This document shows, piece after piece, positions 1-6,084 of a DNA stretch of 6,414 bases; positions within the stretch are counted from its first letter, which is position 1; every line of letters begins with the position of its first letter. Position numbers and translations under genes: made by a program. The DNA is from Gammaproteobacteria bacterium UBA4475 (GTDB taxonomy: Bacteria; Pseudomonadota; Gammaproteobacteria; Pseudomonadales; Azotimanducaceae). Below the pieces are notes generated by a model that had not been told where the DNA came from, did not search any database, and saw only the letters and a list, made by a program, of their open reading frames with translations. The stretch is taken from NCBI GenBank assembly GCA_002389265.1, contig DGOD01000107.1, positions 8,934-15,347 of the forward strand. Direction: 5' to 3'.

Positions 1-1
1 C

Positions 2-301
2 AATATGAACACTGACAATGAAATCGAGTTATTCAATATAGCTTCACTACCGAGTATCCAAGGTCAAGGCGTTGGGGCAGCTTTGCTTGAATTTGTAATT
101 GCTGAACTGGGCAATCGAAAAGTTGCCAGGGTTGTTTTGGGTACCGGTACTTTTGGCTATCAATTGACATTTTATCAACGGTTCGGTTTTAGGGTAGTGC
201 ATGTTGTAAAAGACTATTTTCTAGATAACTATAATGAACCGATTTATGAAAATGGCCTGCAGCACTACGACATGTTGAGGCTGGCGCTCAATATTGAGTA
301 G
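2..301 (+). CDS. GNAT-family N-acetyltransferase, 5'-truncated by the window edge
   Basis: This is the C-terminal part of a GNAT acetyltransferase, a family that moves an acetyl group from acetyl-CoA to an amine; the substrate cannot be read from the sequence. Counting from the first visible Met (base 5), the acetyl-CoA pyrophosphate loop QGQGVG is at residues 19-24, in a typical motif A (IASLPSIQGQGVGAALLEF). The motif B region ends in FYQRFGF (56-62), the usual 'fYeklGF' signature. The tail YFLDNYNEPIYENG (71-84) resembles a subgroup of small soluble GNATs. Only about 98 residues are visible against the usual 140-170. Motif A lies unusually close to the first Met, and the frame is open to the window start. 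I therefore read this as a partial gene whose true start lies upstream, and base 5 as an internal Met. It ends in TAG with no clear terminator after it. Confidence 0.85.
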   Translation, partial: NMNTDNEIELFNIASLPSIQGQGVGAALLEFVIAELGNRKVARVVLGTGTFGYQLTFYQRFGFRVVHVVKDYFLDNYNEPIYENGLQHYDMLRLALNIE

Positions 302-500
302 GCGAATGACCAGTGTGAAAAAAATAATGATGAGACGAGGGCGCTCACGATGAGTGTCCAGGGCGAGCGTGCGCAGGTTTGCTGGCTTGTTGCGGGGTTT
401 GAATTCGCGATTGACATCAGTAATAACGGCGTCTTTGGCGAGGGGAATATGACGGCTCGCTGCAGGCCCTAAGGCAGAAAAAATTGGTGTTGATGATGGG

Positions 501-779
501 TTAACGTCTTGCCTTGGTGTTCTTAGCGGATTTTATTTTATATTGCGTTGGGCAATGGCCTCGACTGACGGCGGGGTTCCTCATTGCGCCGTGTTTTGTT
601 CGGCGTCCAGTGACGCGTTTGCGCCAGCGTTTGAAGCTGCGTGGTTGTAATTGGGTGCGCATCAAGACGATCACTGCGGACTCATTCAGCCCAAACTGCA
701 ATTCGATGGCCTCAAAGGGCGTTCTATCTTCCCAGGCCATTTCTATAACTCTTGATTTTTCTAGCTCGGTATAAGGCAT
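501..779 (-). CDS. TIGR03643 / DUF2805 family protein
   Basis: A 92-residue basic protein. Residues 7-63 match the conserved core that I recognise as TIGR03643 (DUF2805): RVIEMAWEDRTPFEAIELQF, then GLNESAVIVLMR, then SFKRWRKRVTGRRTKH. The function of the family is unknown. The segment PFEAIELQFGLNESAVIVLMR (21-41) looks like a helix-turn-helix, and the Arg/Lys-rich end of the core would suit nucleic-acid binding; both are inference. Residues 64-92 are a basic tail with low similarity to the core, which I cannot place. An in-frame TGA four codons upstream (792-794) makes the ATG at 779 the only ATG that keeps the full domain. No good Shine-Dalgarno sequence precedes it. From memory, relatives often lie near cryptochrome/photolyase genes; none is visible here. 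The patatin-like gene on the same strand lies 127 bases upstream, separated by a hairpin. Confidence 0.85.
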   Translation of the reverse strand: MPYTELEKSRVIEMAWEDRTPFEAIELQFGLNESAVIVLMRTQLQPRSFKRWRKRVTGRRTKHGAMRNPAVSRGHCPTQYKIKSAKNTKARR

Positions 780-870
780 AGTGGGTTTTCGTCATCGCTT
801 GTGAAATGTCTACGTAAGGCCGCGCGAGTCAGTTTGGATTCTGTGCGAAAATTAATAATATAAGTGGTAC

Positions 871-894
871 ATCTTCGCGGTAAGCCGCGAAGAT
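871..894 (-). terminator. Perfect 10-bp hairpin after the patatin-like gene
   Basis: ATCTTCGCGG at 871-880 pairs perfectly with CCGCGAAGAT at 885-894 around a TAAG loop. On the minus strand it begins 12 bases after the TGA of the patatin-like gene. It is followed by an AT-rich stretch (GTACCACTTATATTATTAATTTT) rather than a continuous T-run. The position and GC-rich stem fit a rho-independent terminator of modest strength that would partly separate the patatin-like gene from the TIGR03643 gene downstream. Confidence 0.6.
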
Positions 895-906
895 TGCACA
901 TGGTTG

Positions 907-1986
907 TCACGGATCGACAACGAACCGCAGTGGGTCTGAGGATTCAATCACCTCAATAAAGGCGTCCGCTAATGCTTGGCTCGCAGAAACGCATTCGCTC
1001 CAGTATGCCATTCGTGTTGCCTGTGACATTTTTTGGAAGTCCCGCCGATCTGGGATCTTTGCGTAGGGCAACGACGCAATGTAAGCCTTGGATGGCGCGA
1101 CGATGACCACATTATCAAGTGCTTGAGGGCTGTTGCGATTACTGTTTCGTCGCCAGCTTAAGCCTTTGTCGAACCAGCCTGTCACGACTTGATCGGAAAA
1201 ATGCGGATACAAAATCAAGCCGTCGCCAGTGCAATTAGTAAAGTCAAAATGGTAATCAATGATGCCGCCATCCCAATAGTGACCAAGTGGTGCGCCCAAA
1301 ATGTCCCGTTGACCTGACATGAGAAAGGGAATAGAGCCGCTAGCTAACAAAGCCGACCGTAGGTTGTATGAGTTGAGTTCAATGTGCTCGGTATCGAAAT
1401 CCTTGAACACAAACGACTCGCTAGTGCCTGAGCTAAACACGACGCGCTGGAAACTATGCGCGAGCAACTGTCGGTTGATCATATTGAGAGCGGCAGCTTT
1501 ACCCATGCCAAGGGCAAGCATTAGTTTTTGTTGGTGGCTGTTTAATCCTAGGCCTCTTGCGGTGACGATATGTGTTCGAAAACGGCGATTATTTGCGATA
1601 TGACTAGTGTCACTTGGCGTCAAAAAACTATCCAGCACCCATTCACACAAACCATCAACAACCTCGGTGGGCGATCGTGGATCATCCTCTAACCATTTCT
1701 GGTTCAGATAACGATCTTGCAGAGTTGCTATTGCCTCAGATGGATTACGGCAAGCAAGTGCCGAGTGCCGCCAACTGCCGATTGAGGATCCATAAAGCTC
1801 CATGGGATGACTCGAGCGACTCAAATATTCACCGAACAGATATCGGTCCAGGTAGCCTAAGCCCAGCAGTTTTGCGCCACCAGATGCGCCGACCATGGCG
1901 GTAAACAATTCTGGGCGCCAGCCCTCGCTGGCCAGGCGTTGACGCGCGGCAGAGCCAGCAATAATAGTCAGTTGGAAATTAGACAT
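907..1986 (-). CDS. Patatin-like phospholipase/acylhydrolase family protein
   Basis: A 359-residue protein that I recognise as a divergent patatin-like hydrolase, a serine-aspartate dyad lipid acylhydrolase fold. The substrate is unknown. Two GxSxG-type motifs occur near the N-terminus: GASGG at 33-37 and GSSIG at 66-70. The catalytic-Asp motif DGG is at 239-241, in YWDGGIIDYHF. The order Gly-rich loop, GxSxG, DGG suggests that 33-37 plays the oxyanion-loop role and Ser68 is the nucleophile. This assignment is inference, because the classical N-terminal GGGxRG is missing. Other family landmarks are LLASGSIPFLMSGQRDI (213-229), LYPHF (259-263), GWFDKGL (270-276) and PYAKIPDRRDF (307-317). No signal peptide or membrane span is seen, so it is probably cytosolic. 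The ATG at 1986 has no strong ribosome binding site. The gene is divergent from the DoxX-like gene across 157 bases, which must contain its promoter. Confidence 0.85.
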   Translation of the reverse strand: MSNFQLTIIAGSAARQRLASEGWRPELFTAMVGASGGAKLLGLGYLDRYLFGEYLSRSSHPMELYGSSIGSWRHSALACRNPSEAIATLQDRYLNQKWLEDDPRSPTEVVDGLCEWVLDSFLTPSDTSHIANNRRFRTHIVTARGLGLNSHQQKLMLALGMGKAAALNMINRQLLAHSFQRVVFSSGTSESFVFKDFDTEHIELNSYNLRSALLASGSIPFLMSGQRDILGAPLGHYWDGGIIDYHFDFTNCTGDGLILYPHFSDQVVTGWFDKGLSWRRNSNRNSPQALDNVVIVAPSKAYIASLPYAKIPDRRDFQKMSQATRMAYWSECVSASQALADAFIEVIESSDPLRFVVDP

Positions 1987-2143
1987 GGGACCGTAGAAAT
2001 TGAGAAGCAGTTAAAGGAGCTGCACAATAGCATATATTTGGTGTCCGGCGTCTGAGGGTATCAAGCAATGTTTTATAAGGCTGGTCACTATACGTGTTTG
2101 AATGATAATTTGATGTTCGTAACAACCTGTAACGCCAATCGAA

Positions 2144-2569
2144 ATGGTACAAAAAATGAACAATGATGTATCTTTTATAAAACTCAAAACCTTAGGTCAA
2201 GGGTTCGTCTTTCTATGGTTTTTCGTTGGCGGCATAGGGCACTTCACTAGTACCGATTTTTTTGTGGCAATCGTTCCACCTTGGGTGCCCAGTCCCGTTT
2301 GGGCTGTCTATATTTCGGGTGTCGTTGAGATTGTGTTGGCCCTGTTGGTACTCTTGCCAAGGTGTCGCCCTTGGGCTGGTTGGGGGCTTATCGCCTTAAC
2401 TATCGCGGTGACACCGGCCAATGTACACATGTTGATGAACCCGGAACTATTCCCGCAAGCGCCACAGTCGGTTTATATGTTGCGCTTGATTGTGCAGGGC
2501 TTTTTGCTCCTGCTGATTTGGTGGTCAACCAAAGATCCAAAGCGAATGACGTCTGCCCTAAGTGAATAG
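2144..2569 (+). CDS. DoxX-like integral membrane protein
   Basis: A 141-residue membrane protein of the DoxX-like superfamily. Four hydrophobic helices are visible at about residues 16-34, 51-71, 77-96 and 109-127. Typical features are the GGIGHF motif at the end of helix 1 (29-34), a short loop PPWVPSPVW (45-53), a Glu inside helix 2 (GVVEIVLALLVLLP, 59-72), and PANVHM (91-96) ending helix 3. DoxX relatives are inner-membrane proteins, some linked to quinone or thiosulfate chemistry and others of unknown role; nothing here decides the function. The start could also be the ATG at 2156 (Met5). Neither start has a clear Shine-Dalgarno sequence, and the choice does not touch the first helix. The gene appears monocistronic: it diverges from the patatin-like gene and converges on the exported protein. 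Its stop lies inside a tandem repeat that supplies further in-frame stops. Confidence 0.85.
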   Translation: MVQKMNNDVSFIKLKTLGQGFVFLWFFVGGIGHFTSTDFFVAIVPPWVPSPVWAVYISGVVEIVLALLVLLPRCRPWAGWGLIALTIAVTPANVHMLMNPELFPQAPQSVYMLRLIVQGFLLLLIWWSTKDPKRMTSALSE

Positions 2570-2597
2570 AAAAATGAATAGCAAAGTGAATAGCAAA
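2562..2597 (+). repeat. Three tandem 12-bp repeats over the DoxX-like stop codon
   Basis: Three contiguous 12-bp units with core TGAATAG start at 2562, 2574 and 2586: GTGAATAGAAAA, ATGAATAGCAAA and GTGAATAGCAAA. The first carries the last codons and the TAG stop of the DoxX-like gene. Since 12 is a multiple of 3, the next two units repeat the TAG in the same frame, and a TAA follows at 2609. This looks like local slippage duplication of the gene end. Confidence 0.8.
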
Positions 2598-2600
2598 GAG

Positions 2601-2635
2601 AAAAAAATTAAAGCGCGCTTGGTGGTATTCCAAGC
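2601..2635 (-). terminator. Possible terminator for the exported-protein gene
   Basis: Read on the minus strand, a 6-bp stem GCTTGG / CCAAGC (2630-2635 with 2617-2622, 7-base loop) is followed by GCGCTT and then TAATTTTTTT (complement of 2601-2610). A stem followed by a T-run fits a rho-independent terminator for the minus-strand gene ending at 2766. It lies about 130 bases past that stop and the T-run starts about six bases after the stem, so the call is tentative. The bases 2611-2620, AAGCGCGCTT, are also a perfect palindrome. Confidence 0.35.
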
Positions 2636-2651
2636 ATCCTTAAAAGGTCGG

Positions 2652-2697
2652 CGAGAGCCGGGATATCAACCTGTTGATGTTTCTAGCCCGGCTTTCG
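2652..2697. repeat. Long bulged inverted repeat between convergent genes
   Basis: CGAGAGCCGGG (2652-2662) pairs with CCCGGCTTTCG (2687-2697) over 11 positions with one G-T wobble. Inside it, 2663-2670 pairs with 2673-2680 (core ATCAAC / GTTGAT) around a 2-base turn. The whole is one long stem with a six-base bulge (2681-2686) on the 3' side. It lies in the spacer between the convergent DoxX-like and exported-protein genes, where a bidirectional terminator or mRNA-end stabiliser is expected. No proper T-run follows on either strand; there is only CCTTTTA on the minus side. A dispersed palindromic repeat is the main alternative. Confidence 0.6.
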
Positions 2698-2765
2698 TCA
2701 TAAGCGCAGAGTCGTTGCTAATTCGCGCGATGTGAACTGAGGGTTGCAATAGCTGAGTAAGGCGT

Positions 2766-3248
2766 CTATTCAGTCAACAATTCAGGATTGGCCTTCAGAT
2801 ATTCATCGAGTTGTCGTTCTATCGCTTCTTCCACTGTTTCAAAAATATCACTTTCTCTACCTGCCCCATAAAAAAATGCGGATGTCATAAAGACGATATT
2901 AATGCCGGATGCATCCCCCATGCGGGATTCCACAGTATAGATTTGGTTTTCCTGTGACGGCAGACTGATGCAGTTAACGTTGACCTGTAGAAATAATGGC
3001 TTCCTTATCCAAGCCGGTCGCATTAAGGGCTCAATGCCTCGGCGAGTTATCCCAGTTTCCACCATAGAGTCGACTCTCTTATGGGTAAAGTTGCAGTCTG
3101 CGTGCACGGCAACAAGGTAGGCTAACTTAAGTGGATCCTCGTTCTTGTAACCGGTTTTTGCGAGATCGGAAAAAGCGCTGAATGGGCTGAGCAACAAGAT
3201 GAACACGATAGCTTTGTATGTCCTGGTTATCTTTGATAGTGTCTTCAT
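2766..3248 (-). CDS. Exported protein of unknown function
   Basis: I do not recognise the family. From the ATG at 3248 the protein has 160 residues and begins with a classical signal peptide: a basic n-region MKTLSKITRTYK, a hydrophobic core AIVFILLL, then SPFSAFS, with likely cleavage near residues 27-30. There is no lipobox Cys, so it is probably periplasmic or secreted. The mature part has two cysteines (Cys52, Cys93) that could form a disulfide, beta-like stretches (LFLQVNVNCISL, 85-96; INIVFMTSAFFYG, 116-128), and a charged C-terminal helix (DIFETVEEAIERQLDEYLKANPELL, 134-158). An ATG at 3266 would add MDENTQ. I prefer 3248 because the signal peptide then starts in the normal way, but neither start has a strong ribosome binding site. 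The gene converges on the DoxX-like gene. Confidence 0.7.
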   Translation of the reverse strand: MKTLSKITRTYKAIVFILLLSPFSAFSDLAKTGYKNEDPLKLAYLVAVHADCNFTHKRVDSMVETGITRRGIEPLMRPAWIRKPLFLQVNVNCISLPSQENQIYTVESRMGDASGINIVFMTSAFFYGAGRESDIFETVEEAIERQLDEYLKANPELLTE

Positions 3249-3266
3249 TTGAGTATTCTCGTCCAT

Positions 3267-3571
3267 TTTTTCTTAGTACGATGACGGCGCGAATAAGGTT
3301 TTCTCATGCGTAGTTATCAGTCATCCGAGTCGAGGCCAGACATTGTCTATCAATTGGGCATGGTACTACATCCATACTGTTGTCTCCCTTGTATCTCCTG
3401 GGTAAATTCGCCGTACTCGGCTTCAATTATGGCGTAATCTGTTAGGGCTAGCAGGAAATATCGTCGAACAGAATTCAATTAACTGCATAGAACTGGCTTT
3501 CGTACCCATGAGGTGTTCCAGCGAAGCATTTACGTTAGAATCTGCAACCTCTCTCTTGAGCCAGATGTTGA
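3267..3571. other. 305-base spacer with divergent upstream regions
   Basis: This stretch separates the divergent exported-protein (-) and MFS transporter (+) genes, so it should hold promoters for both. I see no strong -35/-10 pair. A TAGAAT at 3536-3541 could be a -10 for the MFS gene, 30 bases before its ATG, but it has no convincing -35 partner. A short palindrome AGACATTGTCT lies near 3338-3348. A 43-codon ORF (3306-3437, +) is listed separately. Nothing else is recognised. Confidence 0.5.
3306..3437 (+). CDS. Possible 43-residue small protein, unconfirmed
   Basis: A short ORF from ATG 3306 to TAA 3437 is preceded by TAAGG at 3294-3298, seven bases before the start, a better Shine-Dalgarno match than most larger genes here have. 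The product begins MRSYQSSESRPDIVYQLG and contains a HPYCCLPC stretch (22-29) with three cysteines in five residues. It has no membrane helix and matches nothing I know. It is most likely a chance ORF. It is listed because the spacer is long and the initiation signal is good. Confidence 0.15.
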   Translation: MRSYQSSESRPDIVYQLGMVLHPYCCLPCISWVNSPYSASIMA

Positions 3572-4792
3572 ATGAACGTCTCTGATTCCCCACAAAGCAA
3601 GAAATCATGGATTCGCTCTGGGTGGATCATGTTATTCATCATTTCCCTTGCGACGGCGGTTGGTCAGTCTTTTGGCCGTTTCAGCTATGGCGTATTGTTG
3701 CCCGCCGTACGAGATGATCTGGGTATTAGTAATACTCAAGCCGGTCTAATTGGTGCTGCTAACGTCGGTGCCTACTTGCTCGGCACGCTGCTAGTGGCGT
3801 CTGCCACTAGCCGATTTAAACTACTACATGTTATGCGCCTTGGCCTTTTTCTGGTTGTCTTGGGCTTGCTGCTAGCGGGTATCGCCGACTCACCATCAAT
3901 GCTCGCCATGGCGTTGTTTATGACCGGTATTGGTGGCGCACTCGTTTGGATTCCCGCACCTGTCATCGCTGCGGGTGCTTTGCCGCCAAAGCGGCGTGGG
4001 ATCGCCGTGGGATTGATTGGGTCTGGTATGGGTGTAGGGGTAGTGTTCATTAGTCTGCTAAGCGGCGCGCTGCGATCATCACAAGGCGATCAAGCTTGGT
4101 CAGCCATGTACCAGGTTCAATTCTCGATCAGTTTGATTGTGCTGGTGGCGACACTGCTTTTGGTTCGCCATCAACAGGCAGCCCCATCGGGCGGTGCTGG
4201 TTTCGGCGGCTTTGGAGCGCTGCGACGCATGCCTGGTTGGTTACCATTGATACTCGCCTATTCTACTTTCGGTTTTATGTACCTGCTTGTCCTGGGTTTC
4301 TTAACGACTCGACTAGAAGATGACAGTGCTTGGAGTACCAGTGACGCCTCGCTTGCATTCACGCTGGTGGGTTTCGCTATGATCTTTGGCGGTCCAACAT
4401 TCGTCACCATCGCACACCGGGTGAGTATTCGGCGGGCGCTGACCATTGCGTTTGCCTTTTGGCCTATTTGTGTTGGCACTGTGCTAACAGGCTTCTATTT
4501 ACCGACATTAATCGCGTGTATTGGCGTTGGATTGCTGTTTAGCGCCATACCAACACTCATGACGTTGTACGTTGTGGAAAACACGACAGCGCAAGACTAT
4601 GGGCCCAGTTTTTCTGCGGCGACACTAACCTTTGGTCTCGCGCAAACAATCTCGCCCGCGGTGGGCGGTTTGATCGCCGATCTCAGCGGATCTTTTACGC
4701 TGGTCTTTCTGTTGGCGTGTTTTATGGGTGTGGTGGGTTTAGTTACATCGCTGCAACTACCAAAGCGTGTTATCCCCGCCAGCACTCGGTGA
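3572..4792 (+). CDS. MFS transporter, YbfB/YjiJ-like family
   Basis: A 406-residue major facilitator superfamily carrier of the inner membrane with about 12 hydrophobic segments, normal length for the family. The signature at the end of TM1 and in the following loop, SFGRFSYGVLLPAVRDDLGIS (33-53), with QAGLIGAANVGAYLLG (56-71) after it, is what I associate with the YbfB/YjiJ (MFS_4) group. Further landmarks are GIGGALVWIPAPVIAAGALPPKRRGIAVGLIGSGMGVG (119-156), covering TM4-TM5 with the basic PPKRRG loop; a Gly-rich central linker at 207-214; and SAATLTFGLAQTISPAVGGLIAD (348-370) near TM11. Substrates of this group are mostly unknown, and drug or metabolite export is only a guess. An in-frame TGA directly before the ATG (3569-3571) rules out a longer N-terminus. 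The Shine-Dalgarno sequence is weak. The gene stands alone and converges on the small membrane protein at 4937. Confidence 0.9.
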   Translation: MNVSDSPQSKKSWIRSGWIMLFIISLATAVGQSFGRFSYGVLLPAVRDDLGISNTQAGLIGAANVGAYLLGTLLVASATSRFKLLHVMRLGLFLVVLGLLLAGIADSPSMLAMALFMTGIGGALVWIPAPVIAAGALPPKRRGIAVGLIGSGMGVGVVFISLLSGALRSSQGDQAWSAMYQVQFSISLIVLVATLLLVRHQQAAPSGGAGFGGFGALRRMPGWLPLILAYSTFGFMYLLVLGFLTTRLEDDSAWSTSDASLAFTLVGFAMIFGGPTFVTIAHRVSIRRALTIAFAFWPICVGTVLTGFYLPTLIACIGVGLLFSAIPTLMTLYVVENTTAQDYGPSFSAATLTFGLAQTISPAVGGLIADLSGSFTLVFLLACFMGVVGLVTSLQLPKRVIPASTR

Positions 4793-4936
4793 GCCTAGCA
4801 GCAGGCTTCAGGCGAGTGATCGGTGACCTTGCATTATCCTTAGTCAGGTATTTAGTTGAAATTGTCGGTATTAGGCGGGTAATAGCAAGGGCACAACAAG
4901 TGGAAGTTAGATGAGACAATTAACCATGCTAAGGTT

Positions 4937-5167
4937 TCATGGTTCCTCTTTTCGGGTTAGCGATAAAATTAACTTGATGCTTAGTAATAACCATGGCGTG
5001 CCATGTAGCAGTAGATCGAAGATGTCGATGAGTCTGGTCAGTTCACCAGTAGCCAGCATGCTGAGTTTCTCCAGGACATGTGGCTCAGGTGAGAAAGGCG
5101 CAAGCCCTAGTGAGAGACACAGCAAGATCAATAGGGGCAAGGATATTCTGTCGAAAATGTTATGCAT
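4937..5167 (-). CDS. Small two-helix membrane protein (annotated elsewhere as 'RND transporter'-like)
   Basis: A 76-residue protein that resembles a short conserved proteobacterial family often labelled 'RND transporter', although it is far too small to be an RND pump. Features are an N-terminal hydrophobic helix (about 7-24), a conserved loop APFSPEPHVLEKLSML (23-38), then RLIDIFDLLLHGTP (45-58) leading into a second hydrophobic helix (about 57-70) and a charged end TRKEEP. Both termini probably lie on the same side of the membrane. The function is unknown. The ATG at 5167 lacks a clear Shine-Dalgarno sequence. A TATACT (complement of 5196-5201) 28 bases upstream could be a -10 box but has no good -35. 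The overlapping plus-strand frame at 4911-5249 is judged a shadow, because only the minus frame gives a family-like protein. The oxygenase gene lies 169 bases upstream on the same strand. Confidence 0.75.
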   Translation of the reverse strand: MHNIFDRISLPLLILLCLSLGLAPFSPEPHVLEKLSMLATGELTRLIDIFDLLLHGTPWLLLSIKLILSLTRKEEP

Positions 5168-5336
5168 TGGGCCGCGGATGATGAGGAAAGTGGGTAGTAT
5201 ACGGAGTTTTGAGCGTAGCGCAGCAGAATTAGCGTCAATGACACCCTAGCTGAGCTTGGTAAATCAGGGTGGTAACGCATGAGCCCTGTCAGTCTATCGC
5301 CCGTTCAATAATCGCAGTTGGGCGAGCCGCAACCCG

Positions 5337-6032
5337 CTATTTAGACCAGTACCAACTGGTTACGTTGTAACGATATTGGGTACTGTAATTGCTGTTTAAC
5401 GGTTCTACCCAGTGTTCGGTACCAGTTGAAGAAGGGTCGAAGAGTACGCAGCGGTTAAATAAGGGCGCTATACTGATGGGAGTGTCGTTTGTGCCTAAAA
5501 ATGTTAGCTCGCCGCCCGCATCGTGATGCCAGGCCTTATTTAAATAGAGCAACATGCAAACTTCTCTTCCGGGTGATTCATCAGCGTGTTGTGCAATAAA
5601 GTCAGCGGAGCTTAAGCGAAAGTAATTCGTGTTATTTTCCGGCGCCGATACATTGATGTCAGTTAATTCCACATCAAAAATATCGGATAACAAAGTAGTG
5701 AATTCAGTCCCGCGTAGGTATGCCAAGAATGATTGTCCGTTGTTGACGCGGTTGATGCGTGAGTCATCCGGTTTATAGCGCCAAACATCGCGTTGGACAA
5801 AGCGTTGGTCGCTGCTGGTTTTTTGCCATTGGGCGTTATCCACATATAGATCTGAATAAGTATGCTTTTGTGGTTGCCAATAACGGGGTTGTTGAAGGAT
5901 GCTCAGCACATCAGCTAGTTTGTCTGGATCAAAAAGGTCGTCAATCACGATATGATTGGGTGCCGAGCTCAACAAAGACCTTCGGTAAGTGTTTATTGCT
6001 GAATCGATTGTGAGCCTACTATTCAGCCACAT
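5337..6032 (-). CDS. 2OG-Fe(II) oxygenase, prolyl-4-hydroxylase-like
   Basis: A 231-residue 2-oxoglutarate/Fe(II)-dependent dioxygenase-type protein. The iron triad is visible: His149 and Asp151 in FIAQHADES, and His207 in GTEHWVEPL. Arg221 (QYRYNVTSWYW) is placed to bind the 2-oxoglutarate carboxylate. Between them MLLYLNKAWHHDAGGELTFLG (160-180) matches the 'llYLN.W....GGeL.l' core of prolyl-4-hydroxylase-like enzymes (2OG-FeII_Oxy_3 type). The N-terminal ~30 residues end in HIVIDDLFDPDKL, a common entry into this fold. All key residues are present, so it is probably active. The substrate, protein or small molecule, is unknown. No signal peptide is seen, so it is likely cytosolic. The ATG at 6032 is supported by GGAAGG five bases upstream, with a good promoter candidate above that. 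A weak stem TCGCCC/GGGCGA (5297-5325) lies after the stop but lacks a T-run, so transcription may run into the small membrane-protein gene. Confidence 0.85.
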   Translation of the reverse strand: MWLNSRLTIDSAINTYRRSLLSSAPNHIVIDDLFDPDKLADVLSILQQPRYWQPQKHTYSDLYVDNAQWQKTSSDQRFVQRDVWRYKPDDSRINRVNNGQSFLAYLRGTEFTTLLSDIFDVELTDINVSAPENNTNYFRLSSADFIAQHADESPGREVCMLLYLNKAWHHDAGGELTFLGTNDTPISIAPLFNRCVLFDPSSTGTEHWVEPLNSNYSTQYRYNVTSWYWSK

Positions 6033-6037
6033 TGAAA

Positions 6038-6043
6038 CCTTCC
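6038..6043 (-). promoter_or_regulatory. Shine-Dalgarno site of the oxygenase gene
   Basis: On the minus strand GGAAGG stands five bases before the ATG at 6032 (GGAAGG-TTTCA-ATG). It fixes the start of the oxygenase and is the best ribosome binding site in the window. Confidence 0.7.
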
Positions 6044-6084
6044 ATAGGTGATGGTTAGAGCATGATTTGATGGGCGGATGATAC

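Noticed and set aside
514..774. Plus-strand 86-codon ORF opposite the TIGR03643 gene
   Set aside because: It is antisense to a clear family match on the minus strand and has no recognisable domain.
1319..1904. Two plus-strand ORFs inside the patatin-like gene
   Set aside because: They are shadows of a long minus-strand gene with family motifs along its whole length.
2400..2633. Minus-strand 77-codon ORF over the end of the DoxX-like gene
   Set aside because: Its repetitive N-terminus (FAIHFAIHFSIH) is produced by the 12-bp DNA repeat, and the rest is antisense to a real gene.
3423..3608. Minus-strand 61-codon ORF overlapping the start of the MFS gene
   Set aside because: It has no domain and no ribosome binding site that I can see, and it overlaps the MFS start.
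4922..4944. AACCATG / CATGGTT inverted repeat at the end of the small membrane-protein gene
   Set aside because: It is a perfect 7-bp stem, but it has no T-run on the minus strand and overlaps the stop codon; it is too weak to call a terminator.
4911..5249. Plus-strand 112-codon ORF opposite the small membrane protein
   Set aside because: It is longer than the minus-strand frame, but its product is Ser/Met/Arg-rich and unlike any family, while the minus-strand product has conserved-looking motifs.
5232..5278. Nested short inverted repeats (GCGT/ACGC around CACCCT/AGGGTG)
   Set aside because: The stems are short with an 18-base loop and unequal gaps, and are expected by chance at this scale.
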